Of a stretch of 6,739 bases of DNA, positions 6,589 to 6,739 are shown piece by piece. Location: positions 1-6,739 of the forward strand of contig JAEZDS010000020.1 in assembly GCA_023433205.1 (NCBI GenBank). Direction: 5' to 3'. The DNA is from Bacteroidota bacterium. GTDB lineage: Bacteria > Bacteroidota > Bacteroidia > B-17B0 > Aurantibacillaceae. A program made the translations under genes and the position numbers. The notes under the pieces are model-generated. The model searched no databases and was not told the origin of the DNA. It saw only the letters and a list, made by a program, of their open reading frames with translations. Each line of letters starts with the position of its first letter. Positions within the stretch are counted from its first letter, which is position 1.

Positions 6589-6641
6589 ATTTTCGTTTGT
6601 TCAGAAACTCACAAATCTTAACTTAGGGATTTAACCAGCTT
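6576..6641 (+). repeat. Nested inverted repeats just upstream of the last gene
   Basis: Three perfect inverted repeats are nested: AAGCTGGT (6576-6583) with ACCAGCTT (6634-6641); TAAGATTT (6585-6592) with AAATCTTA (6613-6620); and GTTT (6595-6598) with AAAC (6605-6608) around a six-base loop. On the 3' side 13 unpaired bases (6621-6633) separate the outer stems. If transcribed from further upstream, the RNA would fold into one long hairpin ending five bases before the ATG at 6647. If instead the promoter at 6561 is used, the stem exists only in DNA. Confidence 0.45.
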
Positions 6642-6646
6642 CATCA

Positions 6647-6739
6647 ATGCGCAGAAACCTTGCTGTAAGTTTGGTTTTTCTTCTGTTTGCGGGAAAAATT
6701 GTTCCACAGGTCCCCTTATGGCAGTGGGCTGTTCAGATT
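6647..6739 (+). CDS. N-terminus of an exported protein (partial, runs off the window)
   Basis: An ATG at 6647 opens a frame of 31 codons that reaches the last base without a stop. It begins with a typical signal peptide (MRRNLAVSLVFLLFAG) and continues KIVPQVPLWQWAVQI. Mature proteins starting with a WQWA-like segment are familiar among Bacteroidota cell-surface proteins with SBBP-type or beta-propeller repeats and a type IX secretion tail; that assignment is inference from 31 residues only. No Shine-Dalgarno sequence is present. The 300 bases before it (6347-6646) hold no gene, only the palindromes, the nested repeats and the two promoter candidates listed separately. Confidence 0.55.
   Translation, partial: MRRNLAVSLVFLLFAGKIVPQVPLWQWAVQI

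Noticed and set aside
1..6739. CRISPR array, insertion sequence, tRNA or rRNA
   Set aside because: I saw no regularly spaced repeats, transposase motifs, terminal inverted repeats or tRNA-like cloverleaf on either strand.

Overview
The window looks like a chromosomal segment of a Bacteroidota bacterium. The reasons are the lack of Shine-Dalgarno sequences before the starts, a promoter candidate of the Bacteroidota type (TTG, 19 bases, TAnnTTTG-like), a single-domain receiver protein of the kind common in that phylum, and a truncated exported-protein start resembling type IX-secreted proteins. This is inferred from sequence style, not from a marker gene.

The left half (1-3886) is an envelope polysaccharide locus. 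It begins with the last 33 codons of a plus-strand protein whose C-terminus resembles the C-terminal beta-sandwich of the glycoside hydrolase at 2594-3886. Next comes a large membrane protein (108-2519) with three parts: a signal peptide and beta-sandwich domain (CBM25-like by eye), six membrane spans, and an extracytoplasmic alkaline-phosphatase-superfamily domain of the LtaS/OpgB type. Convergent to it, on the minus strand, is a secreted GH clan A-like TIM-barrel enzyme with a C-terminal Ig-like domain. Taken together, these suggest phosphoglycerol-type (or similar) decoration and trimming of an exported glycan. No glycan synthase is visible in the window.

The middle (3996-5387) is a minus-strand pair: a glutamyl-Q tRNA(Asp) synthetase (gluQ) followed with no gap (TAGATG) by a small VOC-fold protein. 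The glycoside hydrolase lies 109 bases further downstream on the same strand, after a weak terminator-like hairpin, so it may or may not be co-transcribed.

The right part (5540-6739) holds a stand-alone CheY/Rcp1-like response regulator (plus) whose stop codon abuts the stop codon of a small four-helix membrane protein (minus). A 300-base divergent intergenic region follows, rich in inverted repeats: two adjacent palindromes overlapping a candidate promoter, and a nested hairpin just before the last gene. The window ends in the first 31 codons of an exported protein.

The points most worth a second look are the LtaS-like protein with a putative carbohydrate-binding domain flanked by two probable related hydrolases, and the palindromic intergenic region at 6347-6646.
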